Both the position numbers and the translations under genes were made by a program. Below the pieces are notes generated by a model. That model did not search any database. It saw nothing but the letters and a program-made list of their open reading frames with translations, and was not told where the DNA came from. From Avena insularis (taxonomy: Eukaryota > Streptophyta > Magnoliopsida > Poales > Poaceae), in the NCBI GenBank assembly GCA_023614405.1, contig CM042685.1:186344257-186408256 (forward strand): a DNA stretch of 64,000 nucleotides. Direction: 5' to 3'. Position 1 is the first letter of the stretch. Every line of letters starts with the position of its first letter. Positions 22,082 through 35,691 of this stretch are shown here, in pieces.

Positions 22082-25000
22082 GGATCTATGCGTATATGCT
22101 TTGCACGGGTAGTACACATATGAGTATGTGGGCGATGATGATCATTTTATTGCTTCTTAGTTGTACTTTGGATATTGGTGGCATAGTGGGATGAAACAGC
22201 CCGGACAAACTTTACATGTCCTCGCACATGAGACCTGTTCCACGCTTGACATGCAACTAGTTTTGCATAAGTGGCTAGCAGGTGTCTGTCTCTCCTACTA
22301 TAGTAAATATCTAATTTGTAACGGGTTTTCAAAAATTTGGTTATCCTCATTGTGGTTCATGTTCGTAGGTAAGAACGGTTCTATCTTCGAAAGCCCTAAG
22401 CCACGTAAAACTTGCAATGGATAAATTAGAGGCGTCTAGTTTAGATTGTTGTTGGGCTAGTGTTATGATATGGTATGTTGTAAGTAGAAGTATGAGATGA
22501 TACTCTTACAACACACATAACGTGTAAGTTCCATAGACCTTGACCTTACACATAAAGGTATGATAGTGATCATACCACGGTGCACATGATGGAGATCATA
22601 TGTGGGAACCATATCTTTTCACTTATAAACATGTGATGTTTAATTGCATCTTATATTGCTTGTTTGGCGTTTTATTAGCATAATAAGATGATCCCTCATT
22701 TAGATATCAAGATAAAAATGTGTTTTTCCTTAAGTATGCACCGACAATGTTTCGTCGCTTCAAGACATCACGTGATGACTGGGTGTACTTGAATCCACGA
22801 GCATATCTCGGGTGTAAGACAGTTACACACGCGAATACTAAGGTTCTTACTTGGCGAGCCTAGCATGTACAAACATGGCCTCGGAACACGGATCGAAAGG
22901 TTAAGCATGAGTCATATGTTTTGATATGATGACCATATGGATGCTCGCCTTTGAAGCTACACCGACTCACGTGATGATCGGACTTGGTGTAGTGGATTTG
23001 GTTCATGTAATCACCAAAAAGACACGAGGGATGTCGTTTTTGAGTGGGAGTTCATTTCTAATTTGGATTAGTAGAACTCAATTTATCATAAATTAAATCA
23101 AAGTGAATTTTGATAATTTGTTGTAGTCATTGGCATTCGTTCACCACTTTATGCTTAGTTGTAATTGAGATAATAGAACTATAGAATTCCAGATATTTAC
23201 TTTACGAACTGGTATCGTATTGTGTTGAGTGTCAATCTAAATTTTAAAGTCCTATTGCAAACTTTCAGCAAACTCTGTTTACTCCATGAGATTTAATAAT
23301 TGGTATTAAATCGAGAGTAACAATTCCAGTGTTAGTATCTTAAGTATCATGTTTGCCTCCATGATTCTTAATTGTTTTAATATCAAGTTTATCTAGGAGC
23401 TGAAAGAATTGTTTCAGAAACCATCTTGTGTGACAGATATAACGATATCTGAAACAATGTTTTGGTTGCAATATGATAGAGTATAATGTATGTTCTCATA
23501 TTGGATGAGAATTTACAAAGGTTGGAGATGCTAGACATCCTAATCATCCAAAAGGGTTTTGGAAAGTAACATTATACTCAAGATTCATCCTTATAAGCTA
23601 CATTAGCTTGATCATGAAAGTCATCATGATAAGGATGAATAGAAGATGTATGTAAAGTGTTTACTACACTAAAATATTACTAAAGAATGGATTTTGAAAG
23701 AACGCCGATCATTTGATGATGGTGATCTACTTCAAAGTGCTAGTCCAAAGGTATTATTATTTGAATATACACGCTTTGGACTATGTGTCATTTAGATGGC
23801 GCCACTATTGATGTTGATAGATTCTTTTAAAAAGGAAAAGGAAATGCTGAAAGAGAATCTATAAAATATATTTGTCAGGAAAGAAAAGATTGGAAATATC
23901 CAATTTAGGTATATAGATGATATACATGTTATGGTTGTATTCTTTGCTTGTTAAACAATGTGGTTCTTGGGTATTGGATACCGAATTGGTTGGTATGAAA
24001 TTTCATACAGAACGACGCAATTCATGAACCACAATGGCCTAAGTAACTAGCAAGAGAATATGTGATGATGTTCATCGAAAACAAACAAACCGTTGTTTGT
24101 ATTTCTTGTTGACATCAAAGCTTGACTTCAAGATTTGTTATAATAATTGTTATTTAAATCAGGTATTATGAGAACAAAGGTTGTTCAAATAATTACCGTA
24201 TTCCATATAATATGGATGATTTACAAATCTAGTTGGAGAAATCACATCCATAAAGCCTAATGCTAAAATGTCGCAAGACAAATGATTGGAATATCACTTA
24301 CGAAGTGACATCGCCGTTTAAATTATATTGGAAAGAAAACATGAAGAAACTCCATTTTCATGGATTTTTGGAGTCTTTGATTTGATCAAGTGACACTTGT
24401 AAGACTTTCCTCAGGATAATTAAAAGTTCGTTCAAAGGCCAAAGAAGAACGATCGACTAAATTATTGGAATTTATACATATCGATGTATGTAGTCCATTA
24501 TGTATAGTCGTAAGTGATGGATTTCAACTTCATATGCTTTCTCCGGAAATTTGAGTGAATGTTCACTTAATGAGAAAGAAGTATGAAATATTTGAAAAAC
24601 ATTTCAAAGACTTTCAAGATGAAGTGGAAAATCATTGTAACAAGAAAATAAATGGTTTATGATTTTATCATAAGGGATTTGTTTGAGTTACAAGTTTAAC
24701 AAGAAAATAAATGAATTATGATTTTATCATAAAGGGATTTATTTGAGTTGGAAGTTTAGCAAAACACCTAGATTTACATATCCCGAAACACCATAGGAAT
24801 ATGGAGTGTTTGAGATTTGTAATGAAACCTTGTTTGACATGGTTGGATCAAAGGTGTTATTTATAAAACTGCCATTATGTTTTAAAAGATTAAAGCTTTA
24901 GAGACTACCGCTTTTACACCAAAAAGAGCTCCATCTTGATCCGTTGAAATGACATCATGGAAGTTATGGTTTGGGGTAAAACCCAAGTTGTCATTTCTTA

Positions 25001-26971
25001 AATTTTGGTATGCTAAACATAAGTAAGATGTTTACAACCGAAGTCGGATGAGCAGGTCTTTGTAGGTTGTTTCAAATAACAATTGGTTATTCCTCCATAA
25101 CACCAAGGACAAAAGGGTTTGTCGCTTGAAACGTGAAGTTTCTTGAAGAAGGAATTTTCATAAACATTAAGTGGGAGGACAATAGAACTTTGATAAGGTT
25201 AACGAACCTTAGCTATATGTGCTGAGTTGCGTAGTGCCGGAAAATGTTCCGGAGGCAGCCAGAATGCTCATGGCTCACGTGCCTCAAAGGTTGTGTTCAC
25301 GAAGGTCTAAGTTCTTATTGAACCAACTCGGTCGGATGAACAATCAAATACTGAGATTTGAGAGTAAATCATTATTGTTTGACAATGATGAACCGACTAC
25401 ATGCAAAGAAGCGATGATGGGCCCTGACTCCGTCAAATGGCTTGAAGCCATAAAATCTGTGATAGTTCCATATATGAGAAATCCAGTTTTGAACTTGGAA
25501 GACCCTCCGGAAAGGTGTAAAAACCTATCGGTCGTTTTTGGATCTATAAAGAAACAGACATGGATGTTTTACATCTATGAAATAGTCGACATGTCGGTAA
25601 AGTATTTTACAACAATGTTCAAGGAGTTGACTATGACAAGATTTGATATTTCATAGCCATATTTAGTTTGGACGGATTAAAGTAGAAACCACTACATATA
25701 ATTTGGTATATGGTAGATGAATAAACAAAACAAAATTCTTCTAATAGAATGGTTACCTAGGACGTGTACAAGACAAGGTCCAAAGGGTTTTGTTAATTCA
25801 AAGGATGCTAAAAGGGCATGCAAACTTCAATGGTTGAAGTAAGCATCGCGGAGTTAGAATCTTCACCATGATGAAAAAGGAGTTTTCGTCAGGAAACAAT
25901 TAAGATGCTTGCATTTGCAAGAAATTAAGTGGGAGCGCTGAGACATATTCCTAATACGTTATGTGGAAGACATCTTGTTGATTAGAAATGATGTATCTTT
26001 TATTTACAAAGGTTAAGAATTTCATTTCGATAAAAAACTTAGGCAAAACCCAAATATTTAGAATGAATGTCTATAGTGGATAGACTGTGACGCTAATATG
26101 GTTGTGCCAAACGTACATATATGAGATATTGAAGGAGTTTAATATAGAAACAACAAGAAACGGTTCTTGTCGCATGGAAAGGAATTGAAACAAGATTCAA
26201 GTGTATCGACACTTAATAAGTGAAACAAGATTCAAGTGCTTTGACACTTGATGAGTGAAATCACAAGAATGTTTTGATCAATCATACCATGATATGTACA
26301 CATCCAGATATTTCCTATGCTCTAAGTGTTATGAGCATATACCAGAATGAATCATAAAATGATCATTGGACGATAGTGAGGATATTCTTATGATCTTTTG
26401 GAAGAACTAAGAATATATTTGTGTAGAGGTGACAAACAATTACAAATAGTTCATTGTAAAGTGTTACATTGATACTAGTTTTGTCACAAGATACAAATTA
26501 AGTTTATCTCAATTTAAACTATGGGTGGCACAATGTAATGGAAAGGAGATTCCATGATGGATTTGGATGAATTCCAAAGTTAAGACATTGTGACGGATAC
26601 TACAACGAAAGGCTAAGTATATGACTGCTATAGTAGCAGCAAAGGAGGGAATTTGTGTCAAGTAGTTTGTTATCAAACTAAGGTGTAGTTCACAATGGGC
26701 TAACACTAAAGATATATTGTACGACAATAGTATCGACATGATTTAACCCCAAGGAACTAAAGGTCTCACCAAAAGACCAAATTTATACAATGCCATATCA
26801 TTGGAGAATGAGTGATGCGTGAAGACGCAAAGACGTGCAAATACACACGGACCTGAATCGGCAGATTCGTAGATTATGTTAACCACTTGCAAATTGCGTA
26901 TATGGAACACGGACCTGAAAGCCATAGGTGTTCAATACGCAAAGTTTCCAAACTAGATTACTGTCTCTAGT
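22082..26971 (+). pseudogene. Decayed gag-pol interior of element B
   Basis: Traces in the right order include a protease-like WVLDT stretch near 23966, an integrase end near 24785-24850 with a TAG stop at 24794-24796, an RT-proximal stretch at 25219-25656 (TCKEAMMGPDSVKWLEAIKS, comparable to the C polyprotein at about 54850) and RNase H traces at about 26480-26760. Stops and indels are frequent and only one stretch exceeds 140 codons. The interior is homologous to that of A, with shared nonsense changes. It can therefore have moved only in trans. The first kilobase after the PBS is an untranslated leader. Confidence 0.85.
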
Positions 26972-26984
26972 GCAAGTGGGAGAC
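26972..26984 (+). other. Polypurine tract of element B
   Basis: GCAAGTGGGAGAC lies directly before the 3' LTR, identical to the tract of element C. Confidence 0.88.
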
Positions 26985-28680
26985 TGAAGGGAATATGCCC
27001 GAGAGGCAATAATAAAGTGGTTATTATCGTATTCCTTATTTATGATAAATGTTTATTTTACATGCTATAATTATATTAATACGGAAACGTGAATACATGT
27101 GTGTTTAATAAACAAAAAGGAAGTTCCTAGGTATGCCTCTCTTATAAACTAGCTCGTTGATTAACAAGATGATCAAAGGTTTCCTGATCATGGACATTGG
27201 ATGTTGTTAATAACGAGGTCACAACATTAGTGTAATGATGTGATGAACATTCATCCGAAGTATAGCATTACGATCAAGGTCATTGTGTTTATATTGCTAT
27301 AACATCATACAAAGTAATCTTAGTCCTTAGACCATGATATCATGTCAATCACTAACACCAGAAGAGTTTTTTGATAACATCAAACGTCACACCGTAACAG
27401 GGTGACTATAAAGATGGGTTCAGTGCTACGAAGGTGCTATGTTGAGGCTCATGGATCAAGAGTGGAATTTGTCCATCCCGATGATGGAGAGATATACTCT
27501 AGGCCCTCTCGGTGATATCACATTGGTTAGCTTGCAAGCAAGTGATTTGATCACTAGAATGTTATATCACGGGAACGAGAAAAGAGTACATGTCAGTAAC
27601 GAGATCAAACTAGGTATGGGGATACCGATGATCGAATCTCAAACATGTAATATATCGCAAGACAAAGGGATTGAGTTACATGCGTATAAGGTTCACACGA
27701 TCACAGAAGTCATCGTTGAATATGTGGGAGTCAGTACGGATCTCCAGGTCCTGCTGCTAATTATTGATCGGAGAGGGGTCTCGATCATGTCTACATTATT
27801 CGCGAACTGTAGGGTGACACACTTAAGGGAAACCGACACCATTCGGAGCAAATAATATGCCAGATAAAGAAAAAGGAAAGCGCAGGAATTTATTTCACTA
27901 GACACCGAAACTGTTTCGGTTAAATTGCTGAAACTGGTTCTGCATGTGAAATTGAAATGTTGTTAGGGGTTTTATGTGAATGTTTGTTAATTAAAGTAAT
28001 TAACAAAATTCTGAATAAATAAATAAAAGAATTTTATTTAAATGAGAGCTTGCATTAAATTTGGTGGAAATTTAATGCATGTGAGTGGATTTTTGAGTGG
28101 AGGCTTTTTAATGGGAGTGGAGGCTTTTCATTTTGAGTGGGAGCTCCACCCACATGAATGTGGAAGAGGTGGGGGCAGCCACCATGGCTGGTGACATGCC
28201 CCTTGGGGTGCCCCCCTCTCCCTATAAAAGGCCCCCCTCTCCTCCTCCCAAAGCACACCTCCTCGCGAAGGATCTCTCTCCCCCTTAAGAATTTCCCCAT
28301 GGTCTCGGATCAGCGAGATACATGTTCCCGGTGGCTTTTTCTGGAAGGATTTGTTGCTTCCGCTGCTTCGCTGGAGCGAGGGCGCGGAGGTTGTCGGGGT
28401 ACCCGGACGTGTGTGCGATCACGGATGCACCACTGCTTTGCGGTGCTGGACGTGATGGTGCTGGACCGGCTGTACCAGATGGACTTCATCACGATCTTGA
28501 GATCGGCAAGTGTTCGAATACATCATCCACGAGTACAACCTCGTTAACGCTATACGGTCTTCAAGGGTATGTATTCTATGGATGTATATCCACCCGTTGC
28601 TTGTATCTAGTAGATAGATCTTGGTACTTAGATGTTCCCATCGTAGGAATTTTTTTGTTTTCTATGCTGTGAACCCTACA
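26985..28680 (+). repeat. 3' LTR of element B
   Basis: This LTR is 1696 bp with intact TG and CA ends. TATAAAAGG lies at 28223-28231. It differs from the 5' copy by scattered substitutions only. Confidence 0.93.
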
Positions 28681-28685
28681 TTTTC

Positions 28686-29002
28686 CCTTTTCGGCGTTTC
28701 GATGCCAAAGGGGGAGAAGACATTGTCATCGATTTGCATGGGCTGGCTTTGGATTTGCTGTTATTCGCTGTTATTTTCCTCCATTTGCTATATTGAACTT
28801 CTATGTGTTATTTGCCACTTATGTTTACTATGTGCTTGTGCGCCTATTATTGTAACTCATGTGAGAATTATGTAATTTATCCGTGATACCATCTATCTTG
28901 CATAATTCACTTGTTTACCTGAATGCACATAGTTAGGGGAGCTACATACAAATTATTCCATGCAAATCACTTGTTATCATCGAACACCAAAAAGAGGGAG
29001 AT
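28686..29002 (+). other. 3' untranslated tail and polypurine tract of element D
   Basis: After element B, D resumes with CCAAAGGGGGAGAAG near 28705-28719, a purine tract characteristic of SIRE-type 3' regions. An untranslated stretch follows, then the polypurine tract AAAAAGAGGGAGAT at 28989-29002 directly before the 3' LTR. Confidence 0.8.
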
Positions 29003-30246
29003 TGAAAGGACATTTATTGTCATAATTTCTTTTGGTGTTTGTTAACAACAAGTAGATCATTTTACAGTTTGTTACTATCCACAGGTTGTTATAATGCCAA
29101 GTGAAAAGAACCCTCACACTAGGAAAATATTCCTGCAAGTTTGACTTGGTTCTGGAAATTCCAGACCGGAGTCTCCGGTCTGGCTAGACTGGAGTTTCCG
29201 CAGGAGTCCCCGGTGGAGGCATCAGAATCCTGGATGGGACATTCTGTAAGGGGGTGTGGAGCAAGGTCTGGAGGCTTCTCCGGAAACTCCGGTGTGAGTC
29301 TTGGACTGGAGTTTCCGGTGCTGCTGGACCGGAGTCTCCGGCCCACCTGGCTCACATAAGGGCTGGGTCGTACTGCATACTGGTCCAGAGGCTGGTCCGG
29401 AGATGGACTGGAGTCTCCGGCGTAGACCAGAGTCTCCGATCCTCACACCGGAGTCTCCGGTCTGACTTTTCTCCAACAGTCAGAAAACGGTTCATGGAGG
29501 GGGCTGCTTATAAATAGGGACCCTTATCCCCTTCCTCCAGCTACTCGACCTGCTCAAGAACAAAACCTCCATTAGATCCACCAAATCAACAAGATCTCAT
29601 CCAACCATCCAAAGTCATTGATCTTTGGAGAATCGAAGGAGGAGGCCTTGATCTACAGCTTCACCAAGAGAGATCTTCATTCCCCCTCATTCACTTGAGG
29701 GCCCCCATGCTCTAGCGTTTCTTTGGAAACCCTAGCTTTGATTTGGTTCTTACAAGCTTGTCTTTGATTGTTTTGATAGCTTGCTTGTATTTGGGAGCCT
29801 CCAATTAAGTTGTGGATGTGTGCCCCGAACTCGTTGTAAAGGTGCTGGCTTCCACCTCAAAGGTTGCCGATATAGTGGAAGGTGAATCGAACCCCTTGGG
29901 GTGAGGTTCATTGGAGAACAAGGGAGGCCTCTCGTGGAGTTGGTGGTTTGAAACCACCCCCTCTCCAAATGTAGACATACTTCCCCTCAAAAGGAAGGAA
30001 CTACGGGAAACAAATCCTTGTGCCTCCGCGTCTACCACTTTGGTTACTTCTATCCTTTACCACACTTTACTTACTTGTTCTTGCTTTGTGTTGTGCTATT
30101 TGTTGCTTGTTTGACATATAGGTAAATTCACCTTAGTTGCATAATCTAGAGAATTTACCTTTCCTCTCAAACCCTAATTTGAAAAATAAGAAAATTTGAA
30201 GTTGCACCTATTCACCCCCCCACTAGGTGCTCATACGATCCTTTCA
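29003..30246 (+). repeat. 3' LTR of element D
   Basis: This LTR is 1244 bp, with TG and CA ends and the TATA box at 29509-29517. The palindrome array at 29158-29465 lacks about 20 bp, one palindrome unit, relative to the 5' copy. Confidence 0.93.
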
Positions 30247-30418
30247 ACAATGTAGCCTCATCTCACCTCGTTCCGCGAGGGAACCCATACTAAGACACAT
30301 AAACTTCCAGTTAAGCCCTACCCAAACTCGGGTATTGTGGTTGTATGGTAAAATTGGAATGGTATCGCATCCGAACCGACCATCAGTTCCGATAACCTTC
30401 ATAACCTTCATTCAATAT
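30247..30418 (-). repeat. Tekay-like Gypsy LTR fragment (minus strand), right part
   Basis: This is the continuation of 10270-11031 across the D insertion; its first bases ACAAT are the D target duplication. It ends where the plus-strand E LTR begins. Confidence 0.5.
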
Positions 30419-33400
30419 TGTCACATCCCAAAATTTTCCAAATTTTGAAATGTGAAAAATAAATAATTATTGAAATTTAGGGTGAAAAGAAACTTTTTGT
30501 TTCTAAATGGAAACATCAAAACCCTTCCTAAATAAAATTTGAATGAAAAGGTAATCCAACAAAATTTCAATCAATTGAAATGCATTCATCAATGAATGTA
30601 TCTTGAAATTTAAACATTTGGAAAAGTTAAACCAAAACCCTAAAACCCTAATGGAAGAAAATCATTTCCAAGATCTCTCTAAGACTATGGATTTATTCCA
30701 TATAAAAATTCAGCAACAATCATTTTCAACTGATCAAAAATGATAAACAAAATAGTATAAAACCATAGGAATTGGTTTCATTCAATTTGGAGCCATAGAT
30801 AAAAATTTATGAATTTAATAAGTTAAAAAGAAATAATTTCCAAGGCTAATAAATCTCCTATTTAAAATCTATACCAAATCTTGAGAAAATTTATCTTAAA
30901 AGGATTTAAAAAGATAAACAAATATTAAATAAAATTATAAAAATTGGAATCACCAATTTTGGATCTATAAATAAAAAGATATGGATTTTATAAGACAAAG
31001 AAAGAAAGCAATAAATAAGGAATATTTAAAAGCCAAAGTAAATCTTGGCCAAATCCATAAACAAATGGAAGTTATTGAATAATAAAAAGGAGTAAAAAAT
31101 TATTTAAATAAAATTATATAAATTGAACCAAATTCAATTTTATTTAAATAAAGATAAATTGCCTAAACTAAATAATGAATCCCAAGGAAATTATTTCCAA
31201 AGCAATTTAAATCTTGAATTAAATAAATAAGCAAGTGGAATAAATATAATCCACATAAAACAAAAGGATGAAGGATATTCCAATAAAATTATATGGGATT
31301 AAACCATAATTCAATTATATTTGAATAAAGACAAAATCCCTAATATAAATGATTTATTAAATCATGAGAAAATAATAAATGGAAATTTCCCAAAGTGGAT
31401 TAAGAAGTTATCTAATTAACATAAAAAGAATTATTTGAAAAAATTTATATGGGTTTAAAATCATATTTGATTTTATTTAAATAAAGACAAATGCCCAATT
31501 TAAATGATTAATAAGTAATATTAAAAATATTTTAAACAATTCAAAGTGAATTATTTAACACACTATTGAATAAATAAAACCTACTGAAAAGGATTGATAA
31601 AACATTTTAATTTAAAACAGAAGTTTAAATCATTTTAATAAAATAATATGGATTGGAATCATATTTAAAATCCTATTCAATAAAGACAAAATGTCTATTT
31701 AAAATAAATAATAAACCCTAAGGAAATATAAGAAAAGATTATAAAATGGACTTTGAAGTACATAATTAAACAGATTAAAAACCTACTAAATATTTGGAAA
31801 AGATTTGAAAAGAAATCTGAATTCAAATGGGTGTTTGAATTTGAAAACAGAAAATAAAATGGAAAAAAGAAAAAAATGAAACAGACCCAACCCAGCTCTA
31901 CCCCTCCGAAACGTTTTGTCACCCACAGCTAAACCCGCTCAGTCACTGACCGCGTGACCCCACGCCTAACCCAGCACCTCGCTGACTCCACGACCCCACT
32001 CTGCCCCGTCATCGGCTTCTTCCCCACCGCGATGACCAAGCCCCCCTCGTCGACATTTCTGCTGATTAATCCTCGTGTTAATACCGCGCTAACTACACCC
32101 CGTGACCACGCCATCTTAAGCGCCTAGTCCCCCTCTCCCTTTCCCCTCGGTCGCCAACTCCTCTCTGCCTCGAGGCTGCCTGAATTCCTTGCCCAAGCAC
32201 CCACTGCTCCGACGAGCTTCCCGACGGATTCCAGCGAGCACGACCCTCCCCATTGCCCCTGGATTCCACTAACGAGCTCGCCAACACTATGCACATCTTC
32301 CGATAGTCCTGGCTTGCCCACGCGCGACCCATAGGCTCGACAACGACCACACCCGAACACTGCCGTCATCTGCATCCGCTCCGGTGACCCTACTAGTAAA
32401 ACCCGACTGCCCCCTCCTCTCTGGTTGATACTCGCGTGTTCAGCATTCTTGCGCGCATCTAACAGTATCATTCGTTTACCTTGGCGTGACCCGTAACCTC
32501 TCCCCCGACGATGAACAGAGGCGCCTGACGCCGACGACAACTACGGCGAGGAATCGCCAGCAGCATCGTACGCCCCCTGTCTTCCCACGAGCACGTTGAG
32601 CATCAGTAATCCACGGCAAACCCGGTGAGCCTTTACCCTCTCTCTCTCTCGCTTCCTATATCGCCGGCAACATCACCACCCGAGCGCGTCGCCGCCAGAT
32701 CATGGTTAGGGTGCTCTGGACCGTTAGATCCTGATCCGATGAATATGATAGATTAACTTAAACGAAGGGGTACGCTCGATCTGTGCCGTGTGATCTCACT
32801 TAAATCCTGTGGTCTGTATCGATCGATCCACACGAACCGTTTTCATCCAACAGAAAAAGAAAAAAATGAAACAGACCTAGCCCAGCCCAGCAAAGCCTCA
32901 GGCCCAACAGTTAGCCCACCAGCTCTACCCCTCTGAAACGTTTTCTCACCCATAGCTAAACCCGCTCAGTCGCTGACTGCGTGACCCCATGCCTAACCTC
33001 GCATCTCGCTGACTCTGCGACCCCACTATGCCTCGTCATCGTCTTCTTCCCCACTGCGATGACCAAGCCCCTTCGTCGCCATTTCTGTTGATTACTCCTC
33101 GCGTTAATTCACGTTAATACCGTGCTAACTACGCCCCGTGACCACGCCATCTTAAGCGCCTAGTCCCCCTCTCCCTTTTCCCTTGGTCGCCAACTCCTAT
33201 CTCCCTCCATGCTGCCCGAATTCCTCGCCCAAGCACCCACTGCTCCGACGAGTTTCCCGAACGATTCCGGCGAGCACGACCCTCCCCACTACCCCTGGAT
33301 TCCACTAACGAGCTCGCCAACACTGTGCGCATCTGCCGATAGTCCTGGCTTGCCCGTGCGCAACCCATAGGCTCGACAACAACCACACCAGAACACCGCC

Positions 33401-35691
33401 GTCGTCTGCATCCGCTCCGGCGACCCTACTGGTAAAACCCGACTGCCCCCTCCTCTCTGGTTGATACTCGCATGTTCATCATTCTTGCGTGCATCTAACA
33501 GTATCATTCGTTTACCTTGGCGTGACCCGTAACCTCGACCCCGACGACGAACAGAGGGTCCCGACGCTGACGATAACTACGGCGAGGAATCGCCAGCAAC
33601 ATCGTACGCCCCTGCCTCCCCACGAGCACTTTGAGCATCAGTACTCCATGGCGAATCCGGTAAGCCATTCCCCTCTCTATCGCTTCCTATATCACCGGCA
33701 ACATCACCGTTCGAGCGCGTTGCCGCCGTCCACCGTTGTTGCGCCACCAGATCATGGTTAGGGTGCTGAGGACCATTAGATCTAGATCCGATGAATAGGA
33801 TAGATTGACTTAAACAAAGGGGTACGCTCGATTTGTGTCGTGCGATCTCACTTAAATCCTACGGTCTGTATCGATCGATCCACACGAACCGTTTTCACCC
33901 AGCAGAAACGTGACGCGTGGCCAATGATTTGTTTTAAAAACAGAAACTTGTCTATTAGATGTTTAGATTTATAAAATTCATAACTTTTAATCTACACTTC
34001 CAAAATTTACAAATTTTATATCACTGGATTCATAAAAATGCAAACTTTCCAACCATGCCCTTAGTTTAGCATTTTGCTCCTGGAAAATTGATTGTTTTTG
34101 CAGAAACTTGTTTAGGCCTATTTTAGTTATAAAATTTATTCTAAAAATGTTTTTAGGGTAAAATCTTTTGCAAATGGTTTGTTTTGAACCTACTGACCAT
34201 CAAAACCTACTTTTGGATTTAAAAATATATTTTGTGACACTAAGGAATTAATCCTTTAAATAAAAAGCTTTTCTAGTAAAATAAAAATGGTGCTTCATTT
34301 AAAAATGATTTTTGAGTGAATTTTTTTGAAAATGGATTTGTTTTAAACACTTTGACCATAAACACTAACTTTTTTGTTTTAAAATATATTTGACTAACAC
34401 TATAAATTATTACTTTGATTTAAAATCATTTCTAGCAAAACAAAAGGAATTTCAATGGCCATTTTCACTAACTTGTTTTCAAATGACCTTGCCACTTTTA
34501 TAAATGACCAATAGGTGTTTTAAAATGTTTATAGCCTATTAGAGACCACCTTTCCAAATAAAATAATCTTTTGCATGCTTGCATGCATTGTTTTGTTTTC
34601 TTTATTTTATGTGGTGAATGGTTTGAATGTTAGTTTTGAAATTGTGCCTTGCTTGACTGAATTGTAGTGAACTTTGAAGAGTGTGACCATTTCAATATTA
34701 AGGAGTGAACCTATATTATCTACTAAAAAGGCAAGTGGTGCTTCATTCTTTTGTCCTATTATTTTCACTATGCATTAGTGGTATTTTGAGTAGGACTTGC
34801 ATGCAATTTTCTATGTCTTAACTATGCCATGGGAAATCCTAGTAGATGATGCCTTAGTAGAATTTTCCTAAGTTAAGATCCCTACTACTATCATGCTTAG
34901 CTTAGCTAGTAGAAAAAAGGGTGGATTATATTCATGCTATGAAATATTTCTAAGTCAATGACTTGTGTTTTGATTAATAAAACAACTATGTGAATGAATC
35001 ACCTGGGTGGAATGGTGTGAAAGGTTTATGTTGAGTGGTTACAAAGGGCCCATATTCATGGCCTACCCTAGTGTATATCACTTGTGGAAAGCCACCCAGG
35101 AACAAAGAGATTTGAGATGTCAAATGTTGAGAAGATTGAAGTGTAGCCACATGGAATTATGGGCTCTGCCTGGATCATATAGGTTGCAATAACTTAGCCA
35201 TATGGACAGTTGGTGGTAGGGAGTGATAGGTTTGGAGTGCGTCCATTTTGGTCTGTGGGAGGGCTTCTAAAAGATCTTGTCTTGATGCATGTCGAGTCTT
35301 GTGGGGAAAGTGCACCACCTCTCGAGAGAGTAAAATCTAAGTACTTAGCTATGTCCCCGACAATGGACAATTTGAGCATCAAGACATGGAAGCTATCAAG
35401 GATCTCCTCATCCCAATTTCTAAGTTAAAAACTTGTGGTTGAACAAGGGTTAAAGGATCACCAATTTCTATTGGTAGTTCCTTGGGTGATTTGATAAACA
35501 AAACTTAGTGTTTTCAACTTATAAGGAAAACCTTATTTTGAGCAAAGGAAGCCTAAGCTCCACTTAGCCAAATTCATATAGATGATAGATACCACTATTC
35601 TACCATAGTATCACTTGCCAATACAATTCAAATGTATTGACCCTTGTGGCTATAACTTATTATGTTGCAGGTTTGTTTGATGTTAGTGAAG
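30419..35691 (+). repeat. Gypsy (Tekay-like) LTR E, part before the H insertion
   Basis: The LTR begins TGTCACATCCCAAAATTTTC, the same as a second copy at 63323. It has a long AT-rich 5' part, a GC-rich part duplicated in tandem at 31870-33905, another AT-rich part, and the module CACCACCTCTCGAGAGAG then TAGCTATGTCC at 35318-35385 that recurs in the H LTR. It is interrupted at 35691 by H and resumes at 47369. No PBS or matching interior was found after it, so it may be a solo or truncated LTR. Flank TSD could not be matched. ORFs on the minus strand at 32093-32540 and 33129-33507 lie in the duplicated GC-rich part and are not regarded as genes. Confidence 0.65.
31870..33905 (+). repeat. Tandem duplication of about 1 kb inside LTR E
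   Basis: Unit 1 (about 31870-32855) and unit 2 (about 32856-33905) align throughout. Both start with GAAAAAAATGAAACAGACC and end with CACACGAACCGTTTTCA followed by CAGAAA. Unit 2 has about 35 extra bases near its start and scattered substitutions. The units contain C-rich, exon-like sequence with splice donor-like CCGGTGAG near 32622 or CCGGTAAG near 33658. Confidence 0.85.

Larger units (their letters stand above)
20371..28680 (+). mobile_element. Copia LTR retrotransposon B (Angela-related), non-autonomous
   Basis: A full-length element of 8310 bp inserted in the 3' region of D. TTTTC occurs on both sides (20366-20370 and 28681-28685) as the target duplication. LTRs are 20371-22067 and 26985-28680. 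The 5' LTR begins TA instead of TG. The interior has no usable gag-pol. By eye six or seven differences occur between the LTRs in the first 180 bp, fewer than in D, which fits a later insertion. Confidence 0.93.
11032..30246 (+). mobile_element. Copia LTR retrotransposon D (SIRE/Maximus type) with element B inserted
   Basis: A complete but dead element: 5' LTR 11032-12296, PBS 12299-12311, gag, protease, integrase, a truncated RT, RNase H, a third ORF, PPT 28989-29002 and 3' LTR 29003-30246. The flanks ACAAG (11027-11031) and ACAAT (30247-30251) are a one-mismatch target duplication. The long gag with coiled coil, the short GPIEKWVPK end of gag, and an extra ORF between pol and the 3' LTR are hallmarks of the SIRE lineage, called Maximus in Triticeae. 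Without B it is about 10.9 kb. By eye, about a dozen differences occur between the LTRs in the first 140 bp, so it is the oldest dated insertion here. Confidence 0.9.

Noticed and set aside
32093..32540. Minus-strand ORF of 138 codons
   Set aside because: It is antisense inside the duplicated GC-rich part of LTR E; the second unit breaks it.
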